Positions 18,284-27,888 of a stretch of 64,000 bases of DNA are shown here, in pieces. The position numbers and the translations under genes were made by a program. This stretch comes from Grimontia celer (GTDB lineage: Bacteria > Pseudomonadota > Gammaproteobacteria > Enterobacterales > Vibrionaceae), in contig NZ_FIZX01000001.1 in NCBI RefSeq assembly GCF_900055185.1, forward strand, positions 1,240,001 through 1,304,000. The letters run 5' to 3'. The notes under the pieces were generated by a model. The model worked only from the letters and a program-made list of their open reading frames with translations, searched no databases and had not been told where the DNA came from. Position 1 is the first letter of the stretch; the number at the start of each line of letters is the position of its first letter.

Positions 18284-19124
18284 TCTCCAAAACGCCATCA
18301 TTGGCGTGATTGTAGGTTGGTTGCTGCTGTTCGTGTTTATCCCGAACCTGATGATTATTGTCACCAGCTTCCTGACCCGCGATGACGCAAACCTGATTGA
18401 GATGACCTTCACCTTGAGCAACTACGCCAAGTTGATGGACCCGCTCTACGCAAAGGTGGTTTGGCATTCATTCTATATGGCAGCCATTGCTACCCTGCTC
18501 TGTTTGCTGATTGGTTACCCGTTTGCGTACATTATTGCGCGCATGCCAGTGAAATGGCGTCCTGTGATGCTGTTTATGGTGATTATTCCTTTCTGGACTA
18601 ACTCGCTGATCCGTACGTACGGCCTGAAAATTTTCCTGGGTACCCGTGGTTTGCTTAACGAAGGCCTGCTGACGCTGGGCATTATCGACAAGCCATTACG
18701 CATTATGTACACCGAGTATGCGGTGATGATTGGCCTGGTTTATATCCTGCTGCCATTTATGATTCTGCCGCTTTACTCAAGCATCGAGAAGCTGGACAAC
18801 AGCTACCTCGAGGCCGCGAAAGACTTAGGCGCAAGTAAGCTTCAGGCATTTATCAAAGTTATTTTGCCTTTGACCATGCCGGGCATCATTGCTGGCTGTC
18901 TTCTAGTTCTGCTTCCAGCACTGGGTATGTTCTACGTATCTGACCTGTTGGGCGGCGCGAAGAACCTGTTGATTGGTAACGTCATCAAGAGTCAGATCCT
19001 CAATGTTCGTGACTGGCCGTTTGGTTCAGCAGCGAGTATTTCCCTGACTGTATTGATGGGTCTCATGCTGTTCGCCTACTGGCGTGTTGGCAAACTGATT
19101 AACAAGAAGGTAGAGCTGGAATGA
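18270..19124 (+). CDS. potB: Spermidine/putrescine ABC transporter permease
   Basis: A 284-residue permease with six helices and the EAA loop ([27 protein letters not shown]) that docks on PotA. It forms the membrane channel with PotC. The frame is open further upstream inside potA; ATG 18270 (MKKLNLQ) is the normal start and overlaps potA by 14 bases. The stop overlaps potC by four bases. Confidence 0.95.
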   Translation: MKKLNLQNAIIGVIVGWLLLFVFIPNLMIIVTSFLTRDDANLIEMTFTLSNYAKLMDPLYAKVVWHSFYMAAIATLLCLLIGYPFAYIIARMPVKWRPVMLFMVIIPFWTNSLIRTYGLKIFLGTRGLLNEGLLTLGIIDKPLRIMYTEYAVMIGLVYILLPFMILPLYSSIEKLDNSYLEAAKDLGASKLQAFIKVILPLTMPGIIAGCLLVLLPALGMFYVSDLLGGAKNLLIGNVIKSQILNVRDWPFGSAASISLTVLMGLMLFAYWRVGKLINKKVELE

Positions 19125-19891
19125 GTAAGTTTTTCCGTACCAGCTTTATGTCGCTGGTCTATGCGTTCTTATACATCCCTATCGTCATTCTTATCGTTAA
19201 CTCGTTTAACGAAAGTAAATTCGGTATGGAGTGGAAAGGTTTTACCACTAAGTGGTACACCCTGCTTTTGAATAACGACAGCCTGGTGCAGGCGGCGTGG
19301 AACTCACTGACCATTGCCGTGTTTTCTGCAACCGCAGCGGCGGTTATCGGCAGTCTGACTGCCGTTGCTCTGTTCCGCTATCGCTTCCGCGGTAAAGGCT
19401 TCGTGAATGGCATGCTGTTCGTGGTAATGATGTCTCCTGACATCGTGATGGCAATCTCTCTGTTAGCGCTGTTCGTGCTGATGGGCGCACAACTGGGTTT
19501 CCTGACCCTGTTGCTGTCACACATCACTTTCTGTCTGCCGTTTGTTGTTGTGACGGTTTACAGCCGACTGAATGGTTTTGATGCACGTATGCTTGAAGCA
19601 GCGAAAGACTTAGCTGCGAGTGAGTGGACGATTCTGACGAAAATCATTCTGCCTCTGGCTGCACCTGCCGTTGCTGCAGGCTGGTTGTTAAGCTTTACCC
19701 TGTCTTTGGACGACGTCATTGTTAGTTCGTTCGTGACGGGTCCAAGCTATGAAATCTTGCCACTGAAAATCTACTCAATGGTTAAGGTTGGCGTTTCTCC
19801 GGAAGTGAATGCTCTGGCGACGCTGATGCTTATCGTCTCTCTCGTGCTGGTCATTTGCTCTCAAATGCTGGCACGCGACAAAGTGCGATAA
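19121..19891 (+). CDS. potC: Spermidine/putrescine ABC transporter permease
   Basis: A 256-residue permease, the partner of PotB, with six helices and the EAA motif LEAAKDLAASEWTILTKIILPLA. The start overlaps the potB stop (ATGA), so translation is coupled. A hairpin lies between potC and potD. Confidence 0.95.
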   Translation: MSKFFRTSFMSLVYAFLYIPIVILIVNSFNESKFGMEWKGFTTKWYTLLLNNDSLVQAAWNSLTIAVFSATAAAVIGSLTAVALFRYRFRGKGFVNGMLFVVMMSPDIVMAISLLALFVLMGAQLGFLTLLLSHITFCLPFVVVTVYSRLNGFDARMLEAAKDLAASEWTILTKIILPLAAPAVAAGWLLSFTLSLDDVIVSSFVTGPSYEILPLKIYSMVKVGVSPEVNALATLMLIVSLVLVICSQMLARDKVR

Positions 19892-19900
19892 TGATACGAA

Positions 19901-19925
19901 GGGAGCAATCTTGAAGGTTGCTCCC
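19901..19925 (+). terminator. Hairpin between potC and potD
   Basis: GGGAGCAA and TTGCTCCC pair around nine bases, followed by CTCTGTTGTTTT rather than a clean T run. It may be a partial terminator or an RNA-stabilising structure that sets PotD level apart from PotABC. Confidence 0.5.
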
Positions 19926-20013
19926 CTCTGTTGTTTTCGCATTTTTCAGTCACGGATGGCTTGAACCACCCGTTATTCTCAATAATACCAATGAAAAACT
20001 ACAGGAGTTGTCG

Positions 20014-21054
20014 ATGAAACCCTGGTCTAAGTTTGTGCTGGGAAGCGCGTTGTCCTTCTCTCTTTTCTCTCACGCTGCGATTGCAGAAGAAGAGCTCTAC
20101 TTCTACAACTGGTCTGAATACATTCCTACCGAAGTGCTTGAGCAGTTCACAGAGGAAACTGGCATCAAAGTCATTTACTCAACCTACGAGTCAAATGAAA
20201 GCATGTACGCCAAATTGAAAACACACCCTGAAGGTTACGACTTGGTTGTGCCATCGACTTACTATGTGAAGAAGATGCGCGACGAAGGCATGCTGCAAAA
20301 AATCGATAAAAGCAAACTCAGCCACTTCGACGGCCTTGATCCAAACAACCTGAACAAGCCGTTTGACCCAGATAACCAATACTCTATCCCGTATATCTGG
20401 GGTGCAACCGGTATCGGTGTAAACACGGACTTCGTTGAAAAAGACTCAGTACATGCTTGGGCAGACCTTTGGAACCCAGAGTATGAAGGCCAATTGCTGA
20501 TGATGGATGATGCCCGTGAGTTCTTCCACATCGCGCTGACCAAACTCGGCTACTCGGCTAACACCACCAACCCGGAAGAAATCAAAGCGGCTTACGAAGA
20601 GCTGAAGAAGATTATGCCAAACGTGCTGGTGTTCAACTCAGACTTCCCAGCAAACCCTTACATGGCTGGCGAAGTGGCACTGGGTATGCTTTGGAACGGT
20701 TCTGCTTACATCGCTCGTAGCGAAGGCGCACCCGTCGACATCGTATGGCCAGAAGAAGGCGCGATTTTCTGGATGGATAGCCTTGCGATCCCAGCGACAG
20801 CGAAAAACGTGGACGCTGCACACAAGATGATCGACTTCCTGCTACTTCCTGAGAATGCAGCGAAACTGGCTATCGAAATCGGTTACCCAACACCGGTTAA
20901 AGCAGCGTACCCTCTCCTGCCGAAAGCATTCAAAGATGATCCAAGCATCTACCCACCACAAGATGTGATGGAGAAAGGTGAGTGGCAAAGCTCAGTTGGC
21001 GAAGCGAATGTGCTTTATGAAGAATACTTCCAGAAGCTGAAAGCGGGTCAATAA
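20014..21054 (+). CDS. potD: Spermidine/putrescine periplasmic binding protein
   Basis: A 346-residue periplasmic binding protein with a signal peptide ending SHAAIA (about residue 23) and mature start EEELYFYNWSEYIP, typical of PotD/PotF. It delivers polyamines to PotBC. The frame extends upstream, but ATG 20014 has GGAG at a good distance and directly yields the signal peptide. Ends at a strong terminator. Confidence 0.95.
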   Translation: MKPWSKFVLGSALSFSLFSHAAIAEEELYFYNWSEYIPTEVLEQFTEETGIKVIYSTYESNESMYAKLKTHPEGYDLVVPSTYYVKKMRDEGMLQKIDKSKLSHFDGLDPNNLNKPFDPDNQYSIPYIWGATGIGVNTDFVEKDSVHAWADLWNPEYEGQLLMMDDAREFFHIALTKLGYSANTTNPEEIKAAYEELKKIMPNVLVFNSDFPANPYMAGEVALGMLWNGSAYIARSEGAPVDIVWPEEGAIFWMDSLAIPATAKNVDAAHKMIDFLLLPENAAKLAIEIGYPTPVKAAYPLLPKAFKDDPSIYPPQDVMEKGEWQSSVGEANVLYEEYFQKLKAGQ

Positions 21055-21057
21055 CAC

Positions 21058-21086
21058 ACAAAAAGCGGCCACTGGCCGCTTTTTGT
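21058..21086. terminator. Bidirectional terminator, potD / cobB
   Basis: ACAAAAAGCGGCC and GGCCGCTTTTTGT pair around ACT; symmetric A and T tracts let it serve both convergent genes. Confidence 0.88.
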
Positions 21087-21104
21087 CACTCATTTGAAAC
21101 CAGC

Positions 21105-21821
21105 TCAATCTTGCAGTGCAAGAATCTCTTCAACCAGCTCCGGAACCAAAACGCTCGCCTTTCCATAGCGCTTTTCATCAAATTCACTTTCTACCGCACT
21201 CGGTTCCAGGTTGACTTCAATCGTTCTCGCGCCATTAATCGCCGCTTCGTGTACAAACCCGGCAGCAGGATAAACAGAGCCCGACGTTCCAATCGAAATA
21301 AACAGGTCTGCTTCTACCAAGGCGGTATGGATCTTGTCCATATCAAGTGGCATTTCACCAAACCAGACGACATGTGGCCTCATGGACGATGGCATTTGGC
21401 AGCAATGGCATAAATCATCGACCATAATGTCGTCCTTCCAATCCAATACTTGGTTTGAGCCACTGCAACGGGCTTTCAGCAGTTCCCCGTGCATATGAAT
21501 GATATTTTGACTGCCAGCTCTCTCGTGCAGGTTGTCGATGTTTTGCGTAACCACAGTGACTGAGCCTTCCAAATCCTGCTCTAGCTTTGCCAGCGCTTCG
21601 TGAGCTGCGTTCGGCGCAACGCCTGACTGCAATTGTCTTCTGCGTTGGTTGTAGAAGGTTTGAACTAATGCTGGGTTTCTTGCGAAACCTTCAGGCGTCG
21701 CAACATCCTCGATGTGATGCTCTTCCCATAACCCGTCTTGAGCCCTGAAGGTCCGGATCCCCGACTCTGCCGAGATACCTGCCCCCGTTAGTATGACGAT
21801 GTTTTTATAGGGGAATTGCAT
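21105..21821 (-). CDS. cobB: NAD-dependent protein deacylase (sirtuin) CobB
   Basis: A 238-residue sirtuin that removes acyl groups from lysines using NAD. Motifs: [10 protein letters not shown] (NAD binding), [12 protein letters not shown], and HMHGE with the catalytic histidine. The helix FYNQRRRQ has the Tyr-x-x-Arg pair that marks class III sirtuins, so desuccinylase activity is likely. Zinc-site cysteines are present but irregular (ARCSGS, LCHCC). Preceded by AGGAAG; single gene. Confidence 0.94.
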   Translation of the reverse strand: MQFPYKNIVILTGAGISAESGIRTFRAQDGLWEEHHIEDVATPEGFARNPALVQTFYNQRRRQLQSGVAPNAAHEALAKLEQDLEGSVTVVTQNIDNLHERAGSQNIIHMHGELLKARCSGSNQVLDWKDDIMVDDLCHCCQMPSSMRPHVVWFGEMPLDMDKIHTALVEADLFISIGTSGSVYPAAGFVHEAAINGARTIEVNLEPSAVESEFDEKRYGKASVLVPELVEEILALQD

Positions 21822-22033
21822 ATTGAGCTTCCTTTCTGGCAGTGATTCCTACGCGCTTTTACTGTGTTGGATTTATATGCGCTTTAAACCTTTATATCAC
21901 TGTTGGTATTGGCAAAACAGCTCAGCGGGACTAGACCATGGTCGAAATCCTACATAAAACAGCATTTAACGAGAGAAATCCGAAATATGTCTTATATTTA
22001 ATAAGTGTCCCAAACATGAATCGGAACTGACAC

Positions 22034-23287
22034 TTGCAACGACTCAAACTCTCTTTACTTGCTGCCTCGATCACGGCGCTGGTTTCAGTAAACACTGAAG
22101 CTGGGGAGCTCGTGCAGCTTAGCGGGTTTGGTAATATTTCTGCTATTCATTCGGGAACCGAAAAGTTTGGTTTCGTTTATGACCTAACCAAAGAAGGCGT
22201 TTTTGATGAATGGAGCCTAGAAGCAGGCTCATCTGTAGGTTTACAGCTCAACGCCAGCCTCTCCGACGATTGGGACTTTGTGATTCAAGGAGTCGTTCAG
22301 GATCGTATCGAAAACGATCTTAACAAGAGCATCACCTGGGCCTTTCTTCGCTACAAAGTATCTCCTGATGTGACCGTCAGAGTTGGACGCATCGCTACTC
22401 CGATTTACATGCTGTCAGAATACCGCGATGTGGGTTTTGCTTATCTGTGGACAAAGCCCATCACAGACTTTTACGCCAACATCCCTGTTACTAGCCTTAA
22501 TGGTGGCGATATTGCTTACACCACACCACTCGGGAATGGTGTGATTGAAGCAAAAGTCTTCGGCGGTCAGTCAGATGTATCGATAAATACGATTTATGAA
22601 TCCTATGAGGTGACACTGTCACCACTCATAGGAACAAAGCTGAGTTACTTTACCGACCAATGGATACTTTCGGGTTCTGCAGCGACCGCAAAGGTCGATG
22701 AGGGCAACCCAGCGACAACACTGATCACTAATTCATCATCAAATCCATCCATTTTCCAGGCTTGGCCATCTCTTCAAAGCTCGCTACAAGACTTTGAATT
22801 CGAAAACACCCGGTTCTATTACTATTCGCTGGGTGCTCAATACGAAACTGGAGATTGGAACATCCAGACTGAATTGAGTTATACCGATGCAGATTGGCCA
22901 TTCTTCCCCGACCTTGCTGCTGGCTATACCAGCGTGGGAAGAACAATTAACGACCTCACTGTTTATGGGTTTGCGTCAAAGGCTAAATCCGTTGGCGAAA
23001 TCTATGAGTTAGAGGCGCCACCAACAGCCTTACTCTCCAATCCGCAAATAGGCGGCGCATATGCACTGATTAAAGGAAACCTCGATGCAAGGGTTATCGA
23101 TCAAGAAACCATCGGTATCGGGGCGCGTTATGACATCAATTCACAACTGTCACTGAAAGGACAATTTGAAAGAACCTGGTTGAACAACAACCGAATCGGC
23201 GGTTGGTCAGTTGACGAACAGGGCCTCACAGCGCCTGTTCCTGACCATATCGATACCATCTCCATTAGCCTGAGTTTCGTGTTCTGA
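22034..23287 (+). CDS. Outer-membrane beta-barrel (porin-like) protein
   Basis: A 417-residue protein with a signal peptide (LLAASITALVSVNTEA, cleaved near 23), then alternating strands typical of a beta-barrel (VTVRVGRIATPIYM, TLSPLIGTKLSYF) and a C-terminal strand ending in Phe (TISISLSFVF), the usual BAM signal. The start is TTG 22034 with GGAAC upstream; no in-frame ATG keeps the signal peptide. One base separates its stop from the next ATG, so it forms an operon with the small binding-protein gene and the diguanylate cyclase. The substrate is unknown. Confidence 0.85.
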   Translation: MQRLKLSLLAASITALVSVNTEAGELVQLSGFGNISAIHSGTEKFGFVYDLTKEGVFDEWSLEAGSSVGLQLNASLSDDWDFVIQGVVQDRIENDLNKSITWAFLRYKVSPDVTVRVGRIATPIYMLSEYRDVGFAYLWTKPITDFYANIPVTSLNGGDIAYTTPLGNGVIEAKVFGGQSDVSINTIYESYEVTLSPLIGTKLSYFTDQWILSGSAATAKVDEGNPATTLITNSSSNPSIFQAWPSLQSSLQDFEFENTRFYYYSLGAQYETGDWNIQTELSYTDADWPFFPDLAAGYTSVGRTINDLTVYGFASKAKSVGEIYELEAPPTALLSNPQIGGAYALIKGNLDARVIDQETIGIGARYDINSQLSLKGQFERTWLNNNRIGGWSVDEQGLTAPVPDHIDTISISLSFVF

Positions 23288-23288
23288 T

Positions 23289-23723
23289 ATGAAAAGATTT
23301 GTATTAGCACTACTCACATTAACATGGCTAGCATGGTCTTCCGGAGCCCGTGCAGAATTGGTAGTGGTTGTAAATGCAGAAAACCCACTCAGTGCCCTCT
23401 CTTCACGCCAGTTGGTGGACTTATACATGGGCCGCTACAACTCCTATCCAAACGGAGAATCAGCGGACACGACAGATTTACCTGAGCGCAGCCAAGAGCG
23501 AGAGCTGTTCTATCGTATGTTGGTGGGCAAGTCAGCAGCACAGGTCAATGCCTATTGGGCAAGATTACTCTTCACTGGAAAGTCTGAGCCTCCACAAACT
23601 GTACGTTCGCCTGATGACGTCATTGCCTTGGTGAAAGACAACAAGAATGCAATTGCGTATATCAACGAAGCCGACTTGGTTGATGGTTTAAAAGTGGTAT
23701 ATAGATTTGAAGATTCTCAATAA
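23289..23723 (+). CDS. Small periplasmic binding-protein-like (phosphate-type) protein
   Basis: A 144-residue secreted protein with a signal peptide ending SGARA (near 22). The mature part (LVVVVNAENPLSALSSRQLVDLYMGR; KDNKNAIAYINEADL) matches the single-lobe PstS-like domain found in small proteins encoded beside signalling genes. It is about half the length of a transport binding protein, and no ABC transporter is nearby, so a sensing role is more likely than uptake. It lies one base after the barrel gene and overlaps the diguanylate cyclase by 17 bases. Confidence 0.8.
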   Translation: MKRFVLALLTLTWLAWSSGARAELVVVVNAENPLSALSSRQLVDLYMGRYNSYPNGESADTTDLPERSQERELFYRMLVGKSAAQVNAYWARLLFTGKSEPPQTVRSPDDVIALVKDNKNAIAYINEADLVDGLKVVYRFEDSQ

Positions 23724-25335
23724 ACGCATTCACATTCGGGTTGCAACGGGTGTTGCCACCGGCGCATTCCTTTTCTCGATCTTCGCTTCTATCACTTGGT
23801 TCTACATTTCTTACCATCAGGAAGTCGACCGCTCACGTAGTCAAATCAAGCAAGTCATCACAACTATTGAACAAACCGCTTCTATTGCTATGTATTTGGG
23901 CAATAAAGAACTGGCGGAAGAAGTGCTACGAGGGCTAGAAGCGAATGATATTATCTCGGCTGCGCGCCTGACGAGTCAGGACGGCCTTTCTGCTTCTTTT
24001 TCGGGTAACAGCGATTTAGACCAAGCCGACACTGCCATTATCTTCCCTATTGTCTCGCCTTTCGATGAGAATGAATTTGTCGGCGATCTGCTGGTTTACC
24101 CAAATCAAAGGTACATCGAAAATAATGCGATATCATTGGCGAAAATTCAGGTCATTGTATTGGTTTTCTATTCCGTGATTATCGCGTTGCTGACACTCAT
24201 TATCGTCAACCGAATCCTGACGGAACCGATGAAAAACATCGCTAACCGCTTCCACATCATCACGCCTGGTGACACTACCCGAATCGAAGTTCCTGTCGGT
24301 CATAAAGAAAATGAAATCGGAGCTTTAGTCAGCGACATTAATGGCTTGCTCGATGCAGTAAACAACCAAATAGATAACGAGCGGGATCTGCGTTCTGAAA
24401 CCGAAAATCTATCCAAAAAGTTCCGTTTTATCTTTGAGAGAGCGAGCGCAGGTATTGGTCTGATTGACTCTGGAAACCAACTTATTGTTGCGAACCCCGC
24501 GCTGCTGAGATTGCTCGGCCAGACTTTTATTGTCGATACCGACCGATTCTCAAAAACAGACTTCACGGGTTACTTCAATGATCCTGCCGAAATCAAAGAA
24601 TTCATTGAAGAGTTCTGGCTTAAGCCTGGCAACCAGTTCAGCGCCATGGATATTCAGCTCAAACATAAGGTCCGTGCTGCAGACCGTTGGGTACACTGCC
24701 TGTTCTCGAAAGTCGAAGACATTAACAATCCAGATGACAGCTTGCTTGAAGTTGTTCTCTATGACATCACAGAACGTGCCGAGCGTGAGCAGAACATTAT
24801 TTATGAGGCGGAACACGACCCTATCACTCAGCTTCTGAACCGTCGTGCTGGTATGGCTAAGTTGGAAGTATCGCTTCAAGAAGCTGATAAGAAACAACGT
24901 AAGTTTGCTGTGCTTATGATCGATCTTGATGGCTTCAAGCACGTAAACGACACTTACGGCCATGATGCCGGAGACAAGGTGATCATTGAGGTCGCCAATC
25001 GAATCAAGCAATTCTTCCGCGGTTCTGATGTGGTAGCTCGCTGGGGCGGTGATGAGTTCTTGATTGGCTTCTCATATAACCCAAATTACGAAACAGCGGT
25101 GTCAGATATTGCCTCAGATCTTCAATTCCAAATCGCCCTACCCGTTGAAATCGGCCACGAGCAAACTGCATGCGTGGGTTCAAGTATCGGTATCAGCGTA
25201 TACCCTGACAACGACGAAGCCATCAGTGCGCTTATCGAGCAGGCTGATGAAGCGATGTATTACGTGAAAAACAATGGCAAAAACTTCTTCCGCTTTTATC
25301 AGGCAGAAGAAGCGACAGCATCAGCAAATCGATAG
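23707..25335 (+). CDS. CHASE8-HAMP-PAS-GGDEF diguanylate cyclase
   Basis: A 542-residue membrane diguanylate cyclase. In order: membrane helix (about 12-34), a periplasmic CHASE8-like sensor (about 40-140), a second helix (about 146-168), HAMP (about 170-225), PAS (about 235-360), and a GGDEF domain (about 370-535) with an intact catalytic motif RWGGDEF and an RxxD inhibitory site (RGSD) five residues upstream. It should make cyclic di-GMP and be product-inhibited. The start is TTG 23707, inside the end of the preceding gene; no good Shine-Dalgarno is seen, so translational coupling is likely. The two upstream genes suggest the periplasmic input comes from the small binding-type protein. Confidence 0.9.
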   Translation: MKILNKRIHIRVATGVATGAFLFSIFASITWFYISYHQEVDRSRSQIKQVITTIEQTASIAMYLGNKELAEEVLRGLEANDIISAARLTSQDGLSASFSGNSDLDQADTAIIFPIVSPFDENEFVGDLLVYPNQRYIENNAISLAKIQVIVLVFYSVIIALLTLIIVNRILTEPMKNIANRFHIITPGDTTRIEVPVGHKENEIGALVSDINGLLDAVNNQIDNERDLRSETENLSKKFRFIFERASAGIGLIDSGNQLIVANPALLRLLGQTFIVDTDRFSKTDFTGYFNDPAEIKEFIEEFWLKPGNQFSAMDIQLKHKVRAADRWVHCLFSKVEDINNPDDSLLEVVLYDITERAEREQNIIYEAEHDPITQLLNRRAGMAKLEVSLQEADKKQRKFAVLMIDLDGFKHVNDTYGHDAGDKVIIEVANRIKQFFRGSDVVARWGGDEFLIGFSYNPNYETAVSDIASDLQFQIALPVEIGHEQTACVGSSIGISVYPDNDEAISALIEQADEAMYYVKNNGKNFFRFYQAEEATASANR

Positions 25336-25416
25336 TCTCGCATTATCAAACATTGAATCCGTCCGTAGCCTCTCTGTATGCTGTGTTTTCACTTCGTAAG
25401 CAAAGGACTTCCATTG

Positions 25417-25866
25417 ATGCACCCTCTCAGAGTTTCAGTCCGTGCTGTTTGTTACCGAGACAATACCATTCTGCTCGCTGAACATCGCGACGATCGTGGC
25501 CTTTGGTACATTATTCCTGGTGGTGGCATACAGCACAATGAAACGCTCGACCTTGCGTTTAAACGAGAGCTTCTTGAAGAAACGGGCGGTGAAGCAGATA
25601 TGGGCGACATTCTTTTTGTCCGTGAAGTGATTGCGGATGAATTGGAAACCACTTATCTACCCAAACACCTCCATCAAATAGAACTCTTTGTTGAAGCAAC
25701 TAATTTCCGACAGATCACCGAAGCATCAGAACCGGATAAAGACCAAATAGGTATGGTTTGGATGCCACTCGATAAACTGCCGGATTTGCTTTTCTTTCCA
25801 AAAGCCATGGTGGGAGCGCTTCAAACCAAATCCTTCGACAAGATCTATCAAGGTCACATTATGTAA
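25417..25866 (+). CDS. Nudix hydrolase
   Basis: A 149-residue Nudix-fold protein with a full Nudix box (GGIQHNE, then seven residues, then RELLEETGG; about residues 36-58), which binds the metal for hydrolysis of a nucleoside diphosphate linked to some group. The substrate cannot be predicted. ATG 25417 was chosen over a start 13 codons upstream because it begins the fold directly and has AAAGGA upstream. Confidence 0.88.
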   Translation: MHPLRVSVRAVCYRDNTILLAEHRDDRGLWYIIPGGGIQHNETLDLAFKRELLEETGGEADMGDILFVREVIADELETTYLPKHLHQIELFVEATNFRQITEASEPDKDQIGMVWMPLDKLPDLLFFPKAMVGALQTKSFDKIYQGHIM

Positions 25867-25944
25867 CTGGCTAGACCATTTGTTGTTAGTCACTCAGTTA
25901 CAATGCCCAACAAGATTAACAGTGGACATCCACCAAAAGAGATC

Positions 25945-26664
25945 ATGCAGTTAGATAACTACTTCAGTCAGAAAGACGGTCAATTCGTTTTCACTCGCCA
26001 ACAGGCAAGTCACTTCGCCAAACTCGTTGCCGGCGATTTCAACCCGATTCACGACGAGGATTCCAAACGATTCTGCGTACCAGGTGATCTTCTTTTCTCT
26101 GTTCTTCTTGCGAAGGCTGGTATTAGCCAGAATATGCGAGTCAGCTTTTCAGGCATGATTTCTGATAATCTTGGCCTCGCGATTCGCGAGGATGAAAACG
26201 GTCACCTGGATGTGATCGATGCAAACGACAAATGTTATCTAACCATGCACCGCGAAGGCGATAATTTGGTCAATGAGAAGCTTGCGGCTAATGTTGCCGA
26301 AAACTACGTGAAATTCTCTGGCATGAACTTCCCCCACATCATGGTTCCTTTGATGGAAGAAAGCGGCATGATGATCAATCCAGATCGCCCGCTGGTGATG
26401 TACGAGAGCATGGAGCTCAACTTCAAACACCTTAACTTTTCAAACCCGACAGTTGAGCTAACTAACTCCACCATGGAAGTATCCGGTAAGCGTGGCGCTG
26501 TTATTCTTGCCTTTGCGTTCAGAGAAAACGGCGAAGTTATTGGTGAAGGAAAGAAAAAAATGGTGTGTAGCGGCCTTCGCGAATACGAAACCTCAGCGGT
26601 AGATGCTTTGGTTGATAGGTTCAACAGCCGAAAATCAGAATTCTTATCTGCACAGCCTGCATAA
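25945..26664 (+). CDS. DUF3581 protein
   Basis: A 239-residue protein starting MQLDNYFSQKDGQFVF, with AKLVAGDFNPIHDED near the N-terminus. It matches the DUF3581 family seen in vibrios and other marine gammaproteobacteria. The GDFNPIH segment is like that of hot-dog-fold MaoC dehydratases, so an acyl-CoA or acyl-ACP-binding role is conceivable but unproven. The frame opens 14 codons earlier; ATG 25945 fits the family start. Ends at a good terminator. Confidence 0.82.
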   Translation: MQLDNYFSQKDGQFVFTRQQASHFAKLVAGDFNPIHDEDSKRFCVPGDLLFSVLLAKAGISQNMRVSFSGMISDNLGLAIREDENGHLDVIDANDKCYLTMHREGDNLVNEKLAANVAENYVKFSGMNFPHIMVPLMEESGMMINPDRPLVMYESMELNFKHLNFSNPTVELTNSTMEVSGKRGAVILAFAFRENGEVIGEGKKKMVCSGLREYETSAVDALVDRFNSRKSEFLSAQPA

Positions 26665-26684
26665 CCTGTACGACATACCATATG

Positions 26685-26710
26685 AACCCCGATTCATTCG
26701 GGGTTTTTTA
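26685..26710 (+). terminator. Terminator after DUF3581 gene
   Basis: AACCCCGA and TCGGGGTT pair around a short loop, followed by a run of Ts. Confidence 0.85.
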
Positions 26711-26799
26711 TTTGCGTCAATGTCTTATGTTCAATATTTAGTCACACTTTTCACACACTGTTCTATATTTAACTTATCAATAGCGCGCTGGAGTTAAAT

Positions 26800-27624
26800 A
26801 TGGCAACTGCGAATCTACTCTCTCATATCGATAAGCTCCCAAAGATTCCAAAGGTCGTTCAGGAACTGATGGATTTGGTGAACAGTGAAGGTTCAGACAT
26901 GAACCAAATCTCGGAAAAAATCGCGATGGATCAAGTGATCAGTGCTCGCGTTTTGCGTCTGTCAAACTCAGCCCACTTTGGTCGAGGCAGAAGCGTCTCT
27001 TCTGTTGATGAAGCGGTTATTCGACTGGGTCTGGGTCCTATCCGTACGCTCGTAACGGCTTCGGCGCTGATGAGTACTTTTCCAAAGATTGAAGGATTGG
27101 ATCTCAACGAGTTTTGGGGAACCACCTTCGAAGTAGCAACCTTATGTAAAAGTGTTGCGAAGGAGCTCAAAGCAGATCAAAACGAAGCTTTTACCGCGGG
27201 CATGCTGCACAACATCGGTGACTTGTTGATTTATACCGTTTACCCGGACAAGGCTCAAAAAGTCGAACTCCACATGGAAGCTGGCAAAACCAAGCCTGAA
27301 GCACAGCAAATTGTTTTAAACACAGACAATGCACAACTGGGCGGTGAGCTAGCCAAGAGCTGGAAGTTTGCAGATACACTGGTCGACGCCATCGCTCACC
27401 AATATGGTGCCGTTCAAGGCGATAACTTCTCTCAACTTGCCGCTATCATCAATTTTTGTGCAAAAGTTGACGGAAACTGGGACAGCCTTGTCGATGGAGA
27501 AGCCAAAATCACCTGGCTTAACCATCAACTCGAATACAGCATGCTTGGACTCAATGAAAATGTTGTTGAGTCGATTGACGATATTCGTGGTGCTGGTCGC
27601 GAGATGGCTAAGTCTCTGCTCTAA
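26800..27624 (+). CDS. HDOD domain signalling protein
   Basis: A 274-residue protein consisting of one HDOD domain (about 8-205), recognisable by LPKIPKVVQELMDLV, VLRLSNSAHFG, and GMLHNIGDLLIY in place of the catalytic HD pair. HDOD proteins are non-catalytic relatives of HD-GYP phosphodiesterases and usually act as adaptors in c-di-GMP or two-component signalling. No receiver or GGDEF domain is attached. Single gene with its own terminator. Confidence 0.88.
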   Translation: MATANLLSHIDKLPKIPKVVQELMDLVNSEGSDMNQISEKIAMDQVISARVLRLSNSAHFGRGRSVSSVDEAVIRLGLGPIRTLVTASALMSTFPKIEGLDLNEFWGTTFEVATLCKSVAKELKADQNEAFTAGMLHNIGDLLIYTVYPDKAQKVELHMEAGKTKPEAQQIVLNTDNAQLGGELAKSWKFADTLVDAIAHQYGAVQGDNFSQLAAIINFCAKVDGNWDSLVDGEAKITWLNHQLEYSMLGLNENVVESIDDIRGAGREMAKSLL

Positions 27625-27643
27625 GCACAACCAATGTCCTTTC

Positions 27644-27673
27644 GAAAAGCGCCGAAAAGGCGCTTTTCTTTTG
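27644..27673 (+). terminator. Terminator after HDOD gene
   Basis: GAAAAGCGCC and GGCGCTTTTC pair around five As/G, followed by TTTTG. Nearly the same stem as the uspE terminator. Confidence 0.82.
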
Positions 27674-27888
27674 TTCAAAGCAAGTCAAGCCCCTTCCTAT
27701 TGCGTCGTTTTTGGAAACAATAAATTCATTTAATGCTATTTATCGCAAGATAACAGAGGCATAAGCTGGCTTTCTAATAAAAATACAAAACCCAATACAT
27801 GGGTTAATTACACTGTATCCAGCAACAGTATGTTTCAGAATTTCAACGTTGTTTGGGTATTCAGAAAGCAATGTCGCGAGGACAGCAC

